Shown here: positions 59,156 to 64,000 of the stretch, one piece after another
Position numbering within the stretch: the stretch's first letter is position 1
Layout: every line of letters begins with the position of its first letter
Assembly: GCA_039621445.1 (NCBI GenBank)
Contig: CP154956.1
Location: 27,348,667 to 27,412,666 of the forward strand
DNA: 64,000 bases
Source: Euglena gracilis
Lineage: Eukaryota > Euglenida > Euglenophyceae > Euglenales
Reading direction: 5' to 3'
Notes under the pieces: generated by a model
Seen by the model: the letters and a program-made list of their open reading frames with translations, nothing else
Database searches by the model: none
Told to the model about the DNA's origin: nothing
Translations under genes and position numbers: made by a program

Positions 59156-62100
59156 GTGCAACACTTTTTTCATTGTGCAAAAATGAAATGACGCATTGCA
59201 AATTTTTTCGGAACAAATGCAAATATTTTGGTGCACAATGCAAAAAAATTTGAGACCTTTGGGCAATTTTTTGAGAGCGTTGGGCAAAACATTTCTTTGG
59301 CAAAACAATTTAGACGCTACCATGGATCCCCCCCTTACTGTTCCCATAGGGGGGACGGGAACAGTACAGTGTCCGGGCACTTTTTCTAAAAGATTCTGGG
59401 AACAAAGAGAGAAAAAGGTTGGTCGGGTTCAGGTGTTCTTATTCCTGTCAAACTCGAACCCAACACCAAAATGGATGTTTGGAGGTGTAGTTTTCAAGCA
59501 TGTGAACCAAAAAGGCTTCATTTTGGCACTTTAGGTGGCCTTTTGGGTAATTCGGTTGGTCAGTTCATGGCCCATGGGAACAGTGAGGGGGGGGAGCTCG
59601 TCCCCCCCCTTACTCTTCCCCCCCTTACTGTTCCCATGGACCCAAAAAAAGGCCACAGGACGGGAACAGTAGGGGGGGGGGGCATGGTAGGTGAAATGAC
59701 CATCGCCCCAGTGCAAGCACACACCGTCAGTCCACAACTCCAACTCCTATACGGAATTGAAGGGATCCTTTGCAAAAGGTGTCATTTTCAGCTGGTCCCC
59801 ACAATTGAAATTTGTCAGCATTCAATGTTGCCTCAATTTCAGGGCCATGTGCAAGTGCATTGTGCAAATGTTCCGGGGATCCCACCAAATGTGCGCCTTC
59901 CAAATACCAACATTGTGCCAACTCTCCAATTTTGGCCACGATGGTTAACCAACGAGGCAGAACAACGTTGGGCCAAAACGATCACTTGTTGGAAACCAAC
60001 TTTTTATTTCAATGTGGCTTTTCCACAGAAGAGAGAAGAATGAGGTTTATAGCAAGTCCCAGTCCATTTTTCGACACTCAGATGTGGGTTACCATTTCCT
60101 AACAGCATTGCTTCACCCAGACCGTGCCCTGGGCCCAAGGATGTCTCTTTTGGCCGTTGCCACAAGGAGAAACTCTCAGGAGGTGTTGGGGACGCGGGGG
60201 GGGGACGCGGGCCACTACCATTCTGGGTACCATGATACAACATTTCTTTCTGTCAAAAATTTTGCCCCCCCCCCCTTGGGCCCGCCACAGACCATTTTTA
60301 TGACCGCCGACTAGCCACCGACTAGTTTGCATTGGATTTTCTTCATGGGGGGGGCTTAAAAGTAAGTCATTTTTGTGGCTCACTTTGGCAAAGGCGGGGG
60401 GGGGGCTCCGCCCCCCCACCCCCCCAAATAACAAAATCCCTTCTATGTTAACAATATACTTGGAGGGCCCCCTCGCATCCCCCCCCACTGAGCTATTCCC
60501 GTCCCAATGGGAACAGAACAGAGGGGGGAACAGCTTGGGGGGGGGGGGACCTAGGTCCCCCCCGAGCTATTCCCAACCCGACCCTCGGGCAACCCAAAGG
60601 GGGTCATTTTGGCAACTTTTTTGAATGTTCGCAAAAAAATGGTCAATTATAAGCACATTTGCCAAAAAGTGATTTTTGAAAACGTCCCAAAAACGTCGAT
60701 TTTTGAGCACTTTTTGGGTAAAAGTGCCATTACAGTGAGCTATTCCCGTCCCCCCCTATGGGAAATAGCTCGGGGGGAGGGGGAACAGCTCGGGGGGGGG
60801 GGGCATGGTATATTGAAAATCCAATGGGGAGAGGTGTTCTTTTGCCAAAAGTGGCCCAAAATGGACATTTCCCCCCCAAGTTTTTTACCCTCACCCCCCC
60901 CTATTTGGCTAATGGTCGGGCTCCTTCGGACCCCCTATTAGCCAATTAGGGGGGGGGACAATTAGGGGGGGGTCGCTGAGCTCTTATCCCTTTATGGGTA
61001 AGAGCGAAGCTTACCCCTGGCGAAACCCCCCCTCGCCCCCCCCCCCCCCGGGTCGGGGCCACCTCGGGAACCGACGGATTATCACCATGATCCCGGCCCC
61101 GTTCCCGAAAAAAAAAATTCAGTTGCGAGCGACTGGATTTCTAGTTTCCGAATCACCTGGGTTTGACCCCCAACTCCCCGCCAGGCCCGAGTTATTCACG
61201 CGCGAAGGGGTCCAAACTGGGTAGGATCGGCCCGCCCCCCATGGATAAGCCCCCCCTTTGGACTCTGCCATTTCGGCCAAAAAATGTCAATTTTCAAAGT
61301 ATCTCCAAAAATGAAGCCAAATCAAAGGAAATGTCCGGAGACCTAATTTGAAGCCCTTGGAACGGTATTTTGATTTCCCCGTAACTCCCCGCCTAGCCCG
61401 AGATACGGCCGTTTTCGGCCCGGATGGCCGTTTTGCACACTTTTCCCACTGTTCGACTTAGCCCTTTTCGGGGGATGGGGGGTCAAAAAATCGATGTTTT
61501 CAAAATTTCTCGAAAATGATGCAAAATCAAAGGAAATGTACGGAGACCTAAATTGAAGCCCTTGGAACGCTCTATCTGCTGGGATTTTGGTTTCCCCACA
61601 GCTCACCGCCTAGCCCGAGATACGGGCGTTTTTCTGCCAATTTAGGCCATTTTTAGGCCATTTTGTTGTACACTTTTTCCACTGTTCGACTTAGCCGTTT
61701 TCGGCCAAAAAAAAAGTCAAAAAAATCGAAAAAATTTTTTGCCCGAAACGATGTTTTTTGGCCTCCCGGACCCGGAAAAACTGTTTTTGAGCCGAAAATG
61801 AGCGTTTTTCGACCCCCCAGCGCCCCGTTTCTGGCACAAAACCCATGGATTTCAGTCAAAAGAGCTCCATGGAGTGGGCCGGTATGTATTGAGGGGTCAA
61901 TGAAGGGGTGGGTGCGCGCTTATTAAGAGCTCAGCACTATTCAAAACCTGGTTACCCCGGCCAATGGCCAATAAGCCTGACCCCCCCCCCCTAATTGGCT
62001 AATGGACCGTCCAACGGGACCCCCAATTAGCCAATTAGGGGGGGGGGCAAATAGGGGGGGGGGGTGAGGGTACATATTCACCCCCGATTGGGGGGTTCTG

Positions 62101-62164
62101 GAGCCATTTGGGTGGGTTTTGACTGGTGTTGGGGTGATTTGGACAAAAAAAATTTGCAGGGGGG

Positions 62165-62345
62165 CTTAAAAGTCGGCGGTTTTGACCCGTTAGTACATTA
62201 GAGTGGGTAGTCGGCCAACTAGTCGGCCGTCTACCCACTACCCCCCCCCCCCCCGACTCGCCGACTGGTTACCGACCAGGCCTTGTCGGCCGACCAATTG
62301 GGTAGTCGGCCGACTTGTCGGCCAACTACCCACCCCCCCCCCTCA
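62165..62345. repeat. GTAGTCGGCCGAC inverted repeats
   Basis: GGGTAGTCGGCCAACTAGTC and GGCCGTCTACCCACTACC repeat with inverted copies to 62340. A partner fragment (GCCGACTAGCCACCGACTAG) is at 60306. Confidence 0.65.
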
Positions 62346-62589
62346 GTCTACCTTTTGCCACTGTCATGCACAGAGTGCTGCTCATCCGGTTTTCTTTCTT
62401 CGAGCAGTGTTCTGGTCCTAGTGCCAATACAACCCGAATGAGGGCTCATTATCAAAAGCACTCGAACTTGGAATCCAATTTTGGATGTACGGACTTGTGA
62501 TGGCAAATCACAAAATGCCCCGCGGCTGTGGCAGTAGTACACACTGCAGATGAGGACTGTGGCAGGAGCCATTCTCCTCAGCCATCCGT

Positions 62590-62834
62590 GTGATACCACC
62601 TCCCCCCCCCTAATTGACCCCCCCCCCCTAATTGACCAAACGCCCCGGGGAATTTTTTCAACCCCCCCCCTAATTGACTGCCCGGGGGGTTTCCGTGCCG
62701 AAGCACCCCCTAATTGACGGTACCCCCCCCCAATTGACCAACCCCCCCCCTAATTGAACCCCCCCCCCTAATTGACCAAAAGGGGTCCCGTGGCGAGGTC
62801 CCACGGTCAATTAGGGGGGGGGGAGGTGGTACAC
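62590..62834. mobile_element. CCCCCCCTAATTGACC inverted-repeat element
   Basis: ACCACCTCCCCCCCCTAATT at the left is mirrored by AATTAGGGGGGGGGAGGTGG at the right. Six or more CCCCCCTAATTGAC units lie between. Related AATTAGGGGGGG pairs occur at 60895-60975 and 61979-62060. Confidence 0.72.
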
Positions 62835-63849
62835 GTTGGGGCTAAGGTGCACAAATGCTGGAGACGCCGATGCAAGTTCGAGCAGCATCACGCTACAGAT
62901 GTGGAGCGCCTGTTCAGGTGGGCATATTGCTCATGGCCGTGAGCAGCTGACGGCCGAACAAAGGTGTTTTTGCAGAAAGTTTTTGTCATTTCACTCACTG
63001 ATGTCTGCGTCGGAGGGGGGGGAGCGACAGACGGAAACTGCCCGTTTTTCCTTCAGTGACCTTCAGCAGACCTTCTTTTTCCACTCCCAATACCTTAAAA
63101 TTGGGGGGGTTGGGGAGGGGGGGGGGCTAAGAATTTTTTTTAAATGCGCTAGGATGGAAAAATTAGGGCCAACACCTGGCCGCAGGTGAAAACATGATTT
63201 GTTAGGAAATCTCGCCTCCGACACCCTTTTTGTCACTGGGTGGCGGGGCCACCAGCTCCGCGGGGCGGACACCACTTTCGCCGCGGTGCAAAAGTGCAGA
63301 CGCGCGCATCAAAAATCGCGTCGGGCAGCTGAAGCTAGCCACGTGCTGGCGGACGACGGCTTTTTTAATGGGGGTGGTGCGGGTTACGGGGGGGTCACGG
63401 GGGGGGGGTCACGGGGGGGTCACGGGGGAAGTATGCCACTTTGGAGGTAGTCGGGAGGCAACATCCATGATGTTGCATCCCATCACGAGAAGGGCAGTAC
63501 GCATCCTGAAATCGGTGACTTTCGAGTCCAAAAAAGTGGTCAGTTTTGGCCATTTTTGGGCCATTTTTGAACAAAAAAAATGCCTTTGGGTCCGAAAGTG
63601 GTCATTTTTGGGTGATTTTTATGTCCGAAAATGGTCATTTTTGAAAGGGAATTTTGTCAGGATCTCTTGACCGTCACCTATTTTGGGAAGCATTTTGGGC
63701 AAAAGGTGACGGCTTGTTTTTTTTGAAGCAAAAAAAACATGCTTTTTTAAAAATAAAAAAAACGTCATGGAGGGTTTGGGAGATAATTTTTGAACGCTTT
63801 TTTTTTAACTCTGCAGCTTCGTAGTCCGTGAAGGGTGCTGGCTTTCACA

Positions 63850-63916
63850 GGGGGTGTCTGGGACGCGGGGGGGACGCGGGGGGGACGCGGGGGGGGACGC
63901 GGGGGGGACGCGGGAC
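63850..63916. repeat. GGGACGCGGGGG minisatellite
   Basis: Five or six copies of GGACGCGGGGGG lie near the right edge. Similar GGGGGACACGG runs occur at 58495-58555 and 58698-58740. Confidence 0.85.
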
Positions 63917-64000
63917 AGCGAAATTAGGAATTTGCCGCGAGAAAAATTTAGTCAAATTAGGATTCTACCACAACAAATTAGGACTAACCCACCCCAAATT

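Larger units (their letters stand above)
57580..60800. repeat. GAGCTATTCCCGTCCCCCC/TATGGGAA inverted repeats
   Basis: Blocks near 57585-57640, 59330-59370, 59570-59690, 60485-60560 and 60735-60800 combine TTCCCGTCC or TTCCCATGG with its complement and G runs. Confidence 0.65.
51736..64000. other. Region without recognised genes
   Basis: Apart from the repeats listed separately, no exon of a known family was found. Weak candidates are minus-strand frames at 59750-59940 (NADKFQLWGPAENDTF) and 62350-62600. The upstream neighbour of the Erv-type gene must lie further right or be fragmented beyond recognition. Confidence 0.5.

Noticed and set aside
61600-61930. Possible telomeric or subtelomeric end
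   Set aside because: No TTAGGG-type tandem was found; the C/G-run inverted repeats are interspersed throughout the window.
62590-62834. CRISPR-like spaced repeats (CCCCCCTAATTGACC)
   Set aside because: The units are adjacent or irregularly spaced, without unique spacers of constant length, and the host is eukaryotic. It is an inverted-repeat element.

Overview
This window is nuclear DNA from a eukaryote with long, repeat-packed introns, most likely a euglenid (Euglena or a relative). The call rests on intron structure. Four genes can be read exon by exon, and many exon junctions are ordinary GT-AG. Several others have no GT and no AG, yet the reading frame and the conserved protein join exactly if the intron begins NNN-CAG (CAG at +4 to +6) and ends CTG-NNNNN (CTG at -8 to -6). 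That is the layout known for euglenid nonconventional introns. The species cannot be fixed from the sequence.

All four genes lie on the minus strand. From right to left: (1) about 51.7-44.6 kb, an Erv41/Erv46-type ER-Golgi cargo-receptor protein whose two ends resemble plant PDI5-4 proteins, with no thioredoxin domain found; (2) 43.5-36.7 kb, a drug/metabolite-superfamily transporter of the triose-phosphate/nucleotide-sugar type (SLC35E3-like), read from start to stop; (3) 35.3 to about 5.8 kb, a very large LRRC9-like leucine-rich-repeat gene of at least 33 exons and roughly 1,480 codons, close to the animal protein in length and in domain order; (4) 2.65 kb to the left edge, the first four exons of a VPS39/Vam6-like HOPS subunit, which runs out of the window.

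Introns and intergenic DNA are filled with short inverted-repeat elements. Three families (here A, B and C) end in CAGG...CCTG, and several copies are flanked by 8-bp direct repeats, the footprint of hAT-type transposition. Some are nested: a composite element with an 18-bp minisatellite sits inside a C copy, and one C copy sits inside another. The CAG/CTG ends match the paired bases of the nonconventional introns. The 3 nt before CAG plus the 5 nt after CTG add up to 8, so splicing would restore an 8-bp duplicated target exactly. This suggests the introns are old insertions of such elements.

From 51.7 to 64 kb no gene is recognised. That part holds repeat families: a diverged, partly open-reading array, CGAACCGGCGTTC hairpins, a 32-bp tandem array, and C/G-run inverted repeats. 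Microsatellites (CA, TATG) account for several long spurious open frames. Exon ends were set by splice reasoning and protein alignment from memory; most should be right to within a few bases.
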